A program made the translations under genes and the position numbers. A stretch of DNA of 64,000 nucleotides from Azospirillum brasilense (GTDB taxonomy: Bacteria > Pseudomonadota > Alphaproteobacteria > Azospirillales > Azospirillaceae), in the NCBI RefSeq assembly GCF_001315015.1, contig NZ_CP012916.1:574001-638000 (forward strand), read 5' to 3'. Shown here piece after piece: positions 46,457 to 54,731 of the stretch (the first letter of the stretch is position 1; each line of letters starts with the position of its first letter). Under the pieces are notes generated by a model. The model was not told the DNA's origin. It worked only from the letters and a program-made list of their open reading frames with translations, and ran no database searches.

Positions 46457-46661
46457 GACTGCGCTTTGGCTTGGAGGAATGCTACCTTCCAAAGCACAAT
46501 GCCTTGCGAGTTAAATTCACCCCCCGATCTGTGCACGCCATCCATCCGATCGGCTGTCCATTGATTTCGCATCGGGCCGGCCGGTTCGTCGGGGGAAGCG
46601 TCTCCTGTCCCTAAAAATCCGCTTACGAAAAGCCGCCCACAAAAAGCGCTGGGAGCAAACC

Positions 46662-47063
46662 ATGAAACTCCGAACCAAGGTCGCTCTGGCCGTTGCCCTG
46701 ACGGCGACGGTGATCACCGCCGCGAACGCGCAGATGGGGCCGGCCCCCACGGAAACCAATTTTCAGGTCCGGACCACGGGCGACCTTGTGCGGCTGTGCG
46801 AAGCCACGCCAAACGACGCGACCGGCATCGCGGCGCTCCATTTCTGCCACGGCTTCGCCGTCGGCGCCTATCAATACCATCAGGTCGTGACGGCCGCCGA
46901 AGGCAAGCGTCAACTGGTGTGCGCGCCGACGCCACCGCCGTCGCGCAACGACGCCGTTTCCGCTTTCGTCACCTGGGCAAAGCAGAATCCCAAGCTGATG
47001 GATACGCCGCCGGTGGATGGGCTGTTCCGCTTCCTGTCCCAACGCTATCCCTGCCGCGCCTGA
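46662..47063 (+). CDS. Rap1a/Tai-like secreted protein
   Basis: A 133-residue exported protein with signal peptide MKLRTKVALAVALTATVITA cleaved near ANA-QMG. TTGDLVRLCEAT, LHFCHGFAVGAYQYH, FVTWAKQNPKL and RYPCRA with four cysteines match the Rap1a/Tai domain, first known from immunity proteins to T6SS amidase effectors but widespread in periplasmic proteins. No effector gene is adjacent, so an immunity role is not indicated. GGGAGCAAACC precedes the ATG. It leads a small + strand group of envelope genes. Confidence 0.82.
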   Translation: MKLRTKVALAVALTATVITAANAQMGPAPTETNFQVRTTGDLVRLCEATPNDATGIAALHFCHGFAVGAYQYHQVVTAAEGKRQLVCAPTPPPSRNDAVSAFVTWAKQNPKLMDTPPVDGLFRFLSQRYPCRA

Positions 47064-47135
47064 TCCCGCCGGCATCCGCTTCCTCCGCCGCGGTCCACGG
47101 CCTTCGATCAAAGGCCAACCAGGATGGGAAAAATC

Positions 47136-47420
47136 ATGAAACCCACACAAATCCTCCGCGTCGCCGTCGTCGCGCTTCCCCTTGCGGCGTGCGCCGACAT
47201 GTCACCGACCCAGCAACGCGCGCTCACCGGCACGACCGGAGGCGCTGCCGGCGGAGCACTGATCGGCGCCATCGCCGGCAACGCCGGCATGGGTGCGGCC
47301 ATCGGCGCCGGTGCCGGTCTGGCCGGCGGTCTGCTCTACGACTATCACAAGCGGACCGAGGCCTCGGCCTACCAGCGCGGCGTCCAGCAGGGGTCCACCC
47401 AGCGAAGCGGCACCCAGTGA
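47136..47420 (+). CDS. Small glycine-zipper lipoprotein
   Basis: A 94-residue lipoprotein: signal peptide with lipobox LAAC near residue 18, then a glycine-zipper segment (TGGAAGGALIGAIAGNAGMG and GAGAGLAGGLLYDY) of the YMGG/OmpA-like type, and a polar Ser/Gln-rich tail. Such proteins insert in or rigidify the outer membrane. ATG 47136 is preferred over ATG 47124, which is in frame but leaves extra polar residues before the signal. It follows the Rap1a-like gene by 72 bases. Confidence 0.78.
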   Translation: MKPTQILRVAVVALPLAACADMSPTQQRALTGTTGGAAGGALIGAIAGNAGMGAAIGAGAGLAGGLLYDYHKRTEASAYQRGVQQGSTQRSGTQ

Positions 47421-47594
47421 CCCGCGGCGGTCATGCGCTGACAGGAACGTTCTCGCCATGCCGCCGATGCCGCTGGATGGCGGCCGAGTCCTCGTCACGG
47501 GCATCGCCGACGACCGCGTAAACGACGATTGCGCAGCTTGGCCAGCCGTTGTCATGCCGTAACGTTGTCATGCCGCAACGTGGCTGGCATTCTG

Positions 47595-48413
47595 ATGGCG
47601 ATGATACCGTTCCTGGCGCATGAACCGCGATCCTGTGAGCAGACCGTTGCCGCTGCGGCGGTTGTTCGCGACATTCTCGGTGCCGCCGCCTCAGCCGCGT
47701 ATCTCTACGGATCGGCAGTCGCGGGCGGCCTGCGCCCGAACAGCGATCTCGACATCCTAGTCGTCACTGAGCGATCGCTGTCCGACGATGAGCGCGTCGC
47801 GATCATCCGTCAGCTTTTGCCGATCTCGGGAAGCGCCGCCATCGGCGGGCCCGGCCGCCCCATTGAACTCACCATTCTCGCCCGCCCAGCCCTGATCCCA
47901 TGGCGCCACCCCGGCTGCCTCGAGCTTCAGTATGGCGAATGGATGCGCACCGAGTTCGAGCGGGGCGGCATGCCCGAATGGCCGTGCCGGGATCCCGACG
48001 TCGCCGTCCTGATCGAGACGGCCCGCCGCGGAGCCCTGCCGCTCTTCGGCCCGCCCGTCGACTCCGTCCTCGATCCGGTGCCGCGCACGGATCTCGTCCG
48101 GGCCATGGTGGACATGGTGCCGATCCTAATTCCAGGCATCGAAGAAGGGGACGACAGACGAAACGGGCTGCTGACCCTGGCGCGCATCTGGACGACGCTC
48201 ACGACCGGCAAGATCCTCCCGAAGGATCAAGCCGCCGATTGGGCGCTCGCGCGTCTGCCCGAGGAGCACCGGCGCGTTCTGGCGCACGCCCGGGCGGCCT
48301 ATCTCGGCGAGGAGCGGGAGGATTGGAACGATCTCGCGTCGGGGGTGCGACCGCATGTTGACCACGTCATCGCACGCATCCGGACCCTGACGGCTGGAAC
48401 ATCGCCAGAGTGA
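47595..48413 (+). CDS. Aminoglycoside nucleotidyltransferase, ANT(3'')/AadA-like
   Basis: A 272-residue protein collinear with AadA. YLYGSAVAGGLRPNSDLDIL near 37-54 is the nucleotidyltransferase motif with Gly39, Ser40 and metal-binding Asp51 and Asp53; ELTILARPALIPWRHPGCLE, LQYGEWMRTEFE, DPVPRTDL, LTLARIWTTLTTGKILPKD and ADWALARLPEEHR all match AadA blocks in order. AadA adenylylates streptomycin and spectinomycin. No integron attC site or IS is visible, so it appears to be an intrinsic chromosomal-type gene. The start is chosen from the homology; the Shine-Dalgarno sequence is poor. Confidence 0.87.
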   Translation: MAMIPFLAHEPRSCEQTVAAAAVVRDILGAAASAAYLYGSAVAGGLRPNSDLDILVVTERSLSDDERVAIIRQLLPISGSAAIGGPGRPIELTILARPALIPWRHPGCLELQYGEWMRTEFERGGMPEWPCRDPDVAVLIETARRGALPLFGPPVDSVLDPVPRTDLVRAMVDMVPILIPGIEEGDDRRNGLLTLARIWTTLTTGKILPKDQAADWALARLPEEHRRVLAHARAAYLGEEREDWNDLASGVRPHVDHVIARIRTLTAGTSPE

Positions 48414-48469
48414 CTGATCGGCCGGCTGACAAGGCGGGTGCGCCTGCGCCATGACCACGCCTGGGGCGG

Positions 48470-49249
48470 TCAATAACCGGGAGGCGGGGTGACGGTGACG
48501 TAGGTGACGCTTCCGTCCACATAGCTGCGATTGTACCAGGTTCCGCCGCAGCCGTAATAGCTGACGCCGCCGTACGGCACGACGGTGGGCGTGCAGGGAA
48601 GCACCGTCACATAAGTGGGCCTCGCCGTGGCGGCGCCGGCGATGTAGCCGGCGGTCGCTCCAACCGCCGCACCCGCAAGAGCCCACCCCCAATCGTCGTC
48701 ATCGTCGTAGTAATGATGACCGTCCCAATCGTTGGCGATGTTTTGCGCCGCGTAGGCCCGCGATTCCGTGCGCTCGGTCTGGCCTTGCTGGCGGGCTTCC
48801 GTACGTTCGGTCTGGCCCTGCTGGCGCTGCCCCTGCCGCTCGGTCCGCTCCTGCTGGCCCGAAGTGCGCGTGTCGGCCCGGGACTCCGTGCGCGTCTGCT
48901 TCGTCTCGGCGCGCTGCGCGGACCGTTCCGTAGCACCGGACTGCCGGGACGCCGTCTGCGCGGAGGCCGTCCGCTGGCTCGACCGCTCGGTGGCGCCGGC
49001 CTGACGGGCTCCCACTCCCGCCGTGGATCGTCCCGCCGAGGAGCGTTGAGCGGAAAAGCCGCCACCTGCCGCCGGACCGGACCGGGAGAAGCCTCCGCCA
49101 CCCCCTCCTCGGCCGCCGCCCCCTCCCCCTCCCCCTCCGCCTCCGCCTCCGCGACCGCCGCCGCGGGCATAGGCATCCGCGACCGATCCGGCCACCAGCA
49201 GCAGGGATGCGGCGATGGAAAAGGCAATTCGTGAAGTTGGCGTGTTCAT
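48470..49249 (-). CDS. Exported Gly-rich repeat protein with Gln-Thr-Glu-Arg repeats
   Basis: A 259-residue secreted or periplasmic protein of unknown role. A signal peptide (about 1-29, ending YARG) is followed by a poly-Gly region broken by Arg, then a Ser/Arg/Thr/Gln-rich section with tandem GQTERTEARQ-type repeats. A GAAVGATAGYIAGAATARP hydrophobic glycine-zipper-like segment and a Tyr/Thr-rich tail with two cysteines (PCTPTVV and YYGCGGTWY) close it. The tail resembles small DUF-type envelope proteins. It overlaps the DUF2092 gene by 4 bases (ATGA), so the two are co-translated. Confidence 0.75.
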   Translation of the reverse strand: MNTPTSRIAFSIAASLLLVAGSVADAYARGGGRGGGGGGGGGGGGGRGGGGGGFSRSGPAAGGGFSAQRSSAGRSTAGVGARQAGATERSSQRTASAQTASRQSGATERSAQRAETKQTRTESRADTRTSGQQERTERQGQRQQGQTERTEARQQGQTERTESRAYAAQNIANDWDGHHYYDDDDDWGWALAGAAVGATAGYIAGAATARPTYVTVLPCTPTVVPYGGVSYYGCGGTWYNRSYVDGSVTYVTVTPPPGY

Positions 49250-50106
49250 TTCGGCGCTCCTTCCGAACTGCCGGCCGAACCGCCGGCGGCGTTGCGGCGG
49301 ACACGGATCATGACCGGAATGCGTTCCGCGCCGTCCGGAGGATGGAAGGCGAGTTGCGCCGGCTGGACGTCCGGATTGAGGTTCCAATCGGAGAATTCGG
49401 CCCGGTATTGCGGCTCGCCCTCGTCGCCCTTGTAGGTGATGGTCACGCGCTCGGGCAGCGGCGGGCCTTCGGTGGCGATCCAGATCTGGAAGTCGACATC
49501 CTCGGTGCGCCCCGCCAGGTGATCGGTCGGCACCGCCGTGAGCATGTCCCGCTCCACATAGTCGAGCGTCTGAAGGCGTTGCTCCAGTTCATCCGGCAGC
49601 GTGCTGACCAGCAGCAGCGCCAGCGGCAGCCGCACCTGAAGATCCTGGACCAGATAGCGCACGGCGTCGTCGATGGTGCCGGCCCGTTCGATCTGGGCAT
49701 AAACGTTCTCATCCGCGTTGAACACGGAGATCGCCTTGCCGTCGAACGTCACCAGCGACCGTTTCCCGTCGCTCTCCTGCGCTTCGACCCGCAGCCCGTC
49801 GGGGCGGTTCAGGGTGAGGGCGCGCCGCTCGCCGAACGTGATCTTCTCCCCCGTGTCCTGAACCACGTCGTAGCTGGCCCGGATGGTCACGGTGAAGCGC
49901 TGGGTCTGGGCGAGCGTGTCGGCCATGCGCGTCAGGACGGTCATCGCCTCGTCGTCGATCGGCGAGTCATCCGGCTCGTCCTGCTCGACCGCTTGCGGCG
50001 GGCTGTCGGACGGCGGCGCCTCGGTCCCGAAGGCCGGCCCGACCAGGGCGAAAACGCAGAGCGCCGAGCACAGTGCCGACCGTATCAGCCACCTGGGTCC
50101 GTTCAT
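49246..50106 (-). CDS. DUF2092 periplasmic protein (LolA-like fold)
   Basis: A 286-residue exported protein with a signal peptide (residues 1-30, ending PAFG-TEA). DDEAMTVLTRMADTLAQTQR, TGEKITFGERRALTLNRPDG and SLVTFDGKAISVFNADENVY match the DUF2092 family, predicted to have a lipoprotein-carrier-like fold. ATG 50106 follows GGAGGG by 6 bases and is preferred over ATG 50112. It is transcribed with the Gly-rich protein. A TACCGTA motif lies 127 bases upstream. Confidence 0.83.
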   Translation of the reverse strand: MNGPRWLIRSALCSALCVFALVGPAFGTEAPPSDSPPQAVEQDEPDDSPIDDEAMTVLTRMADTLAQTQRFTVTIRASYDVVQDTGEKITFGERRALTLNRPDGLRVEAQESDGKRSLVTFDGKAISVFNADENVYAQIERAGTIDDAVRYLVQDLQVRLPLALLLVSTLPDELEQRLQTLDYVERDMLTAVPTDHLAGRTEDVDFQIWIATEGPPLPERVTITYKGDEGEPQYRAEFSDWNLNPDVQPAQLAFHPPDGAERIPVMIRVRRNAAGGSAGSSEGAPK

Positions 50107-50232
50107 CGACATCCCTCCTGCCCCGCCTCCTGTCCCGAACGCTGCGCCGGCGGCATTGATGAGGGGCCTGGAGTCATTGAGCCGCGTGGAACGGAACCAT
50201 TGAAAGTAGCAGCCACGGTCGATGCAGGCCGC

Positions 50233-50239
50233 TACGGTA
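50233..50239 (-). promoter_or_regulatory. TACCGTA motif upstream of the DUF2092 gene
   Basis: GCTACGGTATCG on the + strand reads as ATACCGTAGC on the coding strand, 127 bases before the DUF2092 start. A half copy, CACGGTC, lies about 20 bases further left. Confidence 0.5.
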
Positions 50240-50319
50240 TCGCTGTCCCGAATTGCCGGTGCGCCCGGAGCCGGTCGAGTCCCTGTTGGGCGGACCACGG
50301 TGATTGCGCCAAGTACGCA

Positions 50320-50340
50320 ACCGTAACATCCATTACGGTA
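50320..50340. promoter_or_regulatory. Perfect inverted pair of the TACCGTA motif
   Basis: ACCGTAA (50320-50326) and TTACGGT (50333-50339) form a perfect 7-bp dyad with a 6-base spacer; the right half extends to TACGGTA. It is midway between the two divergent genes and is the most symmetrical copy in the window. Confidence 0.55.
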
Positions 50341-50436
50341 ACCGAGACCGCGGAAGCCGTCCGATGCTTACGCTCGTCACCGGGCCGGGCGCGTTCTGAA
50401 CAGCTGGTCCAACGGCAGGGATCAGCGAAATCCAGG

Positions 50437-50445
50437 CTACCGTAG
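50437..50445 (+). promoter_or_regulatory. CTACCGTAG motif upstream of the duplicated beta-protein gene
   Basis: CTACCGTAG is a 9-base palindrome around a central C, 142 bases upstream of ATG 50588. It belongs to the same motif family as the copies near 46.2, 46.4, 50.2, 50.3, 56.0 and 58.4 kb. Confidence 0.5.
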
Positions 50446-50587
50446 AATACTCGTCAAAGACAGCGTCCCAGGCTACAGGACTTGGCTGTGGACAACAACG
50501 CACCACACCGGACAGCCCCAGATCCGCACCCCAATTTCGCGCTTCGAAGACGGCGCTGGGATATGCCGGGCAAAACAGGAGGACAGC

Positions 50588-51211
50588 ATGAAGCGTCGTG
50601 CAACCTTGCCAACGGCCACCGCCACCGCAGTGGGCATCCTCTGCGGTGTATTCCTGGTGCCGGGCACCGTTCCGCACCCGGCGTCGGCGCAGGACAGGCC
50701 CGTTCTGACGAACGTCATTCCGGAAAGTGCCGCCGTCACGCTCCACGCGAAAATCACGGCCATCGACGCGGCCAAGCGGAAGGTCACGCTGACCGGACGG
50801 TCGGGCACGCCGGTCACCGTCATGGCCGGGCCGGCGGTCCGGTTGGAAATGCTGAAGGTGGGAGACACCGTCGACGCGCAGTTCTACCGCTCCGTGGCCT
50901 TCATGGTGTCCCAACCCGGTGCGCCCGTGCCCGAGGACGAGATCCAGCAGACGGTCGCGCGCTCGGTCGAGGCGCCGGGCGGCATCGGGGTGCAGGTGAC
51001 GCGGCTGAGCGGGCTGGTCGTCGGCATCGACCTCGGCGCGAACAGCATCGACCTCGTCAATCCCAATGGCGGCGAGGTCTACACCGTCAACGTGACGGAC
51101 CCCGCCCGTCAGGCGAAGCTTCCCTCGCTGAAGGTCGGCGACACGATCACCGCCGTCGTCAGCGAAGCCCTCGCGGTGTCGATCGAGCCGGCGCGCAAGA
51201 GCTGGTTCTGA
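50588..51211 (+). CDS. Exported protein with two related beta-rich units, unknown function
   Basis: A 207-residue protein with a signal peptide (about 1-34, ending ASA-QDR). The mature part contains two related units: KITAIDAAKRKVTLTGRSG ending in MLKVGDTVDAQFY, and LSGLVVGIDLGANSIDLVNP ending in SLKVGDTITAVVS. Each looks like a small beta-barrel (OB- or SH3-like). No family name is recognised. CAGGAGGACAGC before ATG 50588 is strong. It precedes a lipase-like lipoprotein gene by about 120 bases and has a TACCGTA motif upstream. Confidence 0.78.
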   Translation: MKRRATLPTATATAVGILCGVFLVPGTVPHPASAQDRPVLTNVIPESAAVTLHAKITAIDAAKRKVTLTGRSGTPVTVMAGPAVRLEMLKVGDTVDAQFYRSVAFMVSQPGAPVPEDEIQQTVARSVEAPGGIGVQVTRLSGLVVGIDLGANSIDLVNPNGGEVYTVNVTDPARQAKLPSLKVGDTITAVVSEALAVSIEPARKSWF

Positions 51212-51332
51212 ACGGCGGTCCTCGCGCACGCAGTCGAAGGGGCGGAGCCAAGAAGCACGGGCGGAGGGCATGGGAGTGCACGCAAGCCAGGATGCCCGGC
51301 CAGTGGCGACGGGCGGCGCAGGAGCCTGCGGG

Positions 51333-53246
51333 ATGAGGCGCCCGCCCCTTCCGAGGGGCTTCGCCGTCGCGGTCCTGCTGGTCTGGACGATTCTTGCCGG
51401 AGGATGCGCGACGGCGGTCAGCGTCGAACGCGTGGACCACGGCACCGTCCATCAGCAGCTTACGCACAACGTCCTGTCGGCGCACGCGCTCAGCGATCCG
51501 ACCCACAACGTGCTGCGCCGGTGGTCCCTGACGGACCGCTTCCTGACGCAGCCGGAGAACGCCATGGCCGACCTCCGCGCGCTGGTCACGCAGGGGCATG
51601 GCGGCGCCGACGAGATCTTCGCCTTGGCCGAGATGTCGTTTCTGCACGCCGAGGAGCAGGGAGGGCGGCCCTATTATCTGGCGTCCGCCCTCTACGCCTA
51701 CGCGTTTCTCTTTCCGGGAGGACTGGACCAGCCGCCCAGCCCCTACGATCCCCGGTTCCGGCTGGCCACCGATCTGTACAACCGTGGCTTGACCTCCGGG
51801 CTGGCGACGGAGGACCGAACCGGCATCGCCATTCGGGAGGCCCGCCACCCGCTGCCGTTCGGTGAGTTGGACGTGGCCTTCGATTCTCGGGAACTGGTGT
51901 GGGGCGGGCGCCAGCTGACCGGCTTCTTTCCGGTCGCCGAGTTGCAGGTTCACGGCCTCGACGCCCGCTATCGCCAACCCGGCATCGGCGCCCCCTTGGC
52001 GGCGGGAACCACGCAGAGCACCCTGGCGAAGGGCTTCCAGGTCGCCCCGCGCGTCAAGACGCCCGTGACCGCGCTGCTGCGCATCCCCGATCCCCGGCAC
52101 CAGATCATGAGCGGGCAGGTGCGCGCGCAACTCGAACTCTATCCCTCATCCGACACCGAAGCGGTGCTGATCGACCGCCAACCGGTGCCGCTGGAGGTCG
52201 AGCACACCGCCACGCTGGCCTACATGCTGGACGGCATGCCGGTCTGGGAATTCGAGTTCGGCGGCTTCCTGCGCGGCGGTCTGCTGGATAAGTTGCCGTC
52301 CCGCCTGGTCGCGCTGGAACCATTCCGGTCCGGCCGCATTCCCGTCGTCTTCGTTCACGGAACGGCATCGAGCCCGGTGCGCTGGGCCGAGATGCTGAAC
52401 GATCTGAGGAGCGACCCGCGCATCCGCGACCGCTTTCAGTTCTGGTTCTTCAGCTACGAGACGGGCAATCCCGTTCCCTATTCCGCATTGTTGCTGCGTG
52501 ATTCGCTGCAGGAGGCGGTGTCCACCCTGGACCCGTCCGGGCGGGAACCGGCGCTGCACGAGATGGTCGTCATCGGGCACAGCCAGGGTGGCCTGCTGAC
52601 CAAGTTGACGGCGGTGGACACGGGCGCCCGACTGTGGAACACGGCGTTTCGCAAGCCGCCCGACCAGCTTCAGCTCGACCCGGAAACGCGCGACCTGCTG
52701 ACGCGCGCCCTGTTCATAAAGCCGGTTCCGTCGGTCAAGCGCCTCGTCTTCATCGCCACGCCACATGGCGGCAGCTACGTCGCCGGCAACCGGATCAGCC
52801 AGTTCGTCGCAAGTTTGGTGCGGCTGCCGGGACGCCTGCTGAGAGTGAGTACGGAAATCGGCAAGCTGGACGACGCCAGCACCACACTTGCCGGACAGAC
52901 GGGGTTTGGCAGCGTCCATGCCATGACGCCCGGCAGCCTGCTGGTCCAGACCCTGGCGCGCACGCCCATCGCCGCGGGGGTCAAGGCGCACTCGATCATC
53001 GCTGTGCGCGGCGACGGGCCGGTCGAAACCGGTGACGACGGCGTCGTGGAGTACAAGAGCGCCCACATCGACGGGGTCGAGTCCGAGTATATCGTGCGTT
53101 CCGGGCACTCGACGCAGTCCGACCCGCGCACGATCGAGGAGGTGCGCCGCATCCTTCTCCTCCATTGGGAGGAATCCTGTACGAAACGCAACGAGTGCGG
53201 ACCACCGGGCACCGGCGCCCCCCGCATCGCGAGCCGGACCCGTTGA
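51333..53246 (+). CDS. Alpha/beta-hydrolase lipoprotein (esterase/lipase-like)
   Basis: A 637-residue lipoprotein. The signal peptide ends at lipobox LAGGC near residue 28. The first about 330 residues are a separate N-terminal domain with no name I recognise. The hydrolase domain begins at about 350: VVFVHGTASSPVRWAEML is the oxyanion strand, VVIGHSQGGLLTKL carries the nucleophile Ser, GDDGVVEYKSAHIDG the acidic region and VRSGHSTQSDPRT the catalytic His. It is probably anchored to the periplasmic face of the outer membrane. In-frame starts at 51270 and 51276 exist; 51333 best fits the signal peptide. Confidence 0.82.
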   Translation: MRRPPLPRGFAVAVLLVWTILAGGCATAVSVERVDHGTVHQQLTHNVLSAHALSDPTHNVLRRWSLTDRFLTQPENAMADLRALVTQGHGGADEIFALAEMSFLHAEEQGGRPYYLASALYAYAFLFPGGLDQPPSPYDPRFRLATDLYNRGLTSGLATEDRTGIAIREARHPLPFGELDVAFDSRELVWGGRQLTGFFPVAELQVHGLDARYRQPGIGAPLAAGTTQSTLAKGFQVAPRVKTPVTALLRIPDPRHQIMSGQVRAQLELYPSSDTEAVLIDRQPVPLEVEHTATLAYMLDGMPVWEFEFGGFLRGGLLDKLPSRLVALEPFRSGRIPVVFVHGTASSPVRWAEMLNDLRSDPRIRDRFQFWFFSYETGNPVPYSALLLRDSLQEAVSTLDPSGREPALHEMVVIGHSQGGLLTKLTAVDTGARLWNTAFRKPPDQLQLDPETRDLLTRALFIKPVPSVKRLVFIATPHGGSYVAGNRISQFVASLVRLPGRLLRVSTEIGKLDDASTTLAGQTGFGSVHAMTPGSLLVQTLARTPIAAGVKAHSIIAVRGDGPVETGDDGVVEYKSAHIDGVESEYIVRSGHSTQSDPRTIEEVRRILLLHWEESCTKRNECGPPGTGAPRIASRTR

Positions 53247-53271
53247 CGGTGGCTCCCATGATGGGCTTGGC

Positions 53272-54711
53272 ATGATGGGCCTGGGACGCGCCGTTTCCGC
53301 TCTCATCCTGTCCAGCGCCCTGCTGTGCTCCGCGCCTTCGCGGGCGGACCTGCGGGCGGATGAGGCGCCATGGCTGCCCGTCTCGCAGGTCATGGCCGAA
53401 CTGGCCCGGAACCCCGAGTTCGTGGAAGCCCTGTACCGGCGCCTGGGGCGCGATCCGAAGGCGGGCGGCATTCTGGGACCGGACGAGATCAAACGCCTGC
53501 GCGAGATGATCCTCGGCAAGAATTTCGAGGAGCTGGACCGGTTTCCCGGGCTGACGGTCCAGGGAATGGGCCGGTCCGTGCGGCTCGCCGGGGCGATGCT
53601 GGACCGGCCCAGCGACGATGACGCCCCACCGGAGCCCGCGCCGGCCGAAAAGGCGATTGAGACGGCGGCCGAGGAGGGGCTGGGCATTCCCGCCGTCGGC
53701 ACCCCTCTGGCGCCGGATGCCTATCTGCGCCCGCTGGGCTTTGGGCTGGAGACCGGCGACCGCGTCGATCCCGCGATGGCCGAACATTACGCCGATAGCC
53801 TGCGTCTGGCCGAACTGCTCAACCGCTTTTCCTTGAACACGCCGGACGGCGGAGGGCGCTACCGGGTCGTCCTTGACGGCCGGGTGTTGGACACGCCCCG
53901 CGCCCTGGTGGAAGCGTTGGAGCGGAGCGGCCACGACGTGGAGGTCCGCGATTCACGGTATTTTGCCAATTTCGGCGACCTGATCTATCAGGGCCGCGAC
54001 GTCCTGACGCCGTTCTGGATCGACACCCGACTGCCGGTCCCCGGGACGGACCGCAACCTTCTGGTTCCGGTCAGCCATTCCCAGCACGAACTCGTCGTCC
54101 GCGGCCCGGTGGTCAACGCGGATCTGTCCTTCTATTTCGGAATCGACGGCCAAGCCGTGTTCCGCCCGAGCGTGACTCGCGATCAGGCCTGGGTCATGGG
54201 CAGGGTGGCGCACCGCTACCGTGGGGAGGAGGCGATGGAGGTGATCCGCCTCGCCGGCGTCATTGTGCGCGCCTACGACGCGATCAAGCGGCGCCATCCG
54301 GAGCTACCGTTTGGCGGCTACTACGCGCTGGGCGTCTGCAACGACGTGAACGCGATGATCGAACTGCGCATGCGGGGCGAGACGACCCTGTTCCCGCTGA
54401 CGCTCGATCCGCAGTTCTTCACGGACGAGGGCGAGATCGGCCGGCTTGCCGAGAGCCTGCCGTTGGACAGCCGGTGGCGGGCGGTGGCGGACCCCCGGCG
54501 CATTCTGGGCTCCCTCCCCGTGGAGGATCTCGCCGCGCTCCCCCTCCCTTCGCTGAGGGAGGATTTGGAGAAGGTCCGCACAGCGTGGGAGAGCGGTCGC
54601 CTCCCACGGCCGGGTGTCGGCGACGTCGCCCTTCTGGGTGCCGTGGTGGCCGGACTTCTCGCCGCCGGCCTGTGGTCGGTTCGCCTGTGGCTCGTCCGGC
54701 GGCGGCGCTGA
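53272..54711 (+). CDS. Exported, C-terminally membrane-anchored protein of unknown function
   Basis: A 479-residue protein with an N-terminal signal peptide (about 1-25, ending SRA-DLR) and a single C-terminal helix near 455-472 followed by RRRR, so a periplasmic domain tethered by its tail. The central domain (about 165-400) includes SFYFGIDGQAVFRPSVTRDQ, GGYYALGVCNDVNAMIELRM and TLFPLTLDPQFF, which look conserved, but I recognise no family. It starts 26 bases after the hydrolase lipoprotein stop, suggesting the two act together in the envelope. The Shine-Dalgarno sequence is weak. Confidence 0.75.
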   Translation: MMGLGRAVSALILSSALLCSAPSRADLRADEAPWLPVSQVMAELARNPEFVEALYRRLGRDPKAGGILGPDEIKRLREMILGKNFEELDRFPGLTVQGMGRSVRLAGAMLDRPSDDDAPPEPAPAEKAIETAAEEGLGIPAVGTPLAPDAYLRPLGFGLETGDRVDPAMAEHYADSLRLAELLNRFSLNTPDGGGRYRVVLDGRVLDTPRALVEALERSGHDVEVRDSRYFANFGDLIYQGRDVLTPFWIDTRLPVPGTDRNLLVPVSHSQHELVVRGPVVNADLSFYFGIDGQAVFRPSVTRDQAWVMGRVAHRYRGEEAMEVIRLAGVIVRAYDAIKRRHPELPFGGYYALGVCNDVNAMIELRMRGETTLFPLTLDPQFFTDEGEIGRLAESLPLDSRWRAVADPRRILGSLPVEDLAALPLPSLREDLEKVRTAWESGRLPRPGVGDVALLGAVVAGLLAAGLWSVRLWLVRRRR

Positions 54712-54731
54712 ACCAAAATGACCGTTCGGCC

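Larger units (their letters stand above)
45947..46661. other. Large divergent regulatory region with an AT-rich island
   Basis: 715 bases without a credible gene, between the DUF3141 block and the Rap1a-like gene. It holds two TACCGTA motifs (listed separately), an AT-rich stretch at about 46245-46375 with a T8 run (46337-46344) and a GGATTT-TTGG-AAATCC hairpin (46276-46291), a perfect dyad TCTGTTCG (46381-46388) with CGAACAGA (46402-46409), and GCTTTGG (46463-46469) with CCAAAGC (46489-46495). Confidence 0.6.
50107..50587. other. Divergent regulatory region with three TACCGTA motifs
   Basis: 481 bases without a credible gene between the DUF2092 unit and the duplicated beta-protein gene. It carries motif copies at 50233-50239, 50320-50340 and 50437-50445, listed separately. 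No standard sigma-70 promoter was found by eye. Confidence 0.55.

Noticed and set aside
46662..47063. Rap1a-like protein as a T6SS immunity protein
   Set aside because: No amidase effector or secretion gene is adjacent, and the domain is common in unrelated periplasmic proteins.
47595..48413. AadA-like gene as an integron cassette
   Set aside because: No attC-like palindrome, integrase or insertion sequence is visible next to it, and base composition equals that of its neighbours.
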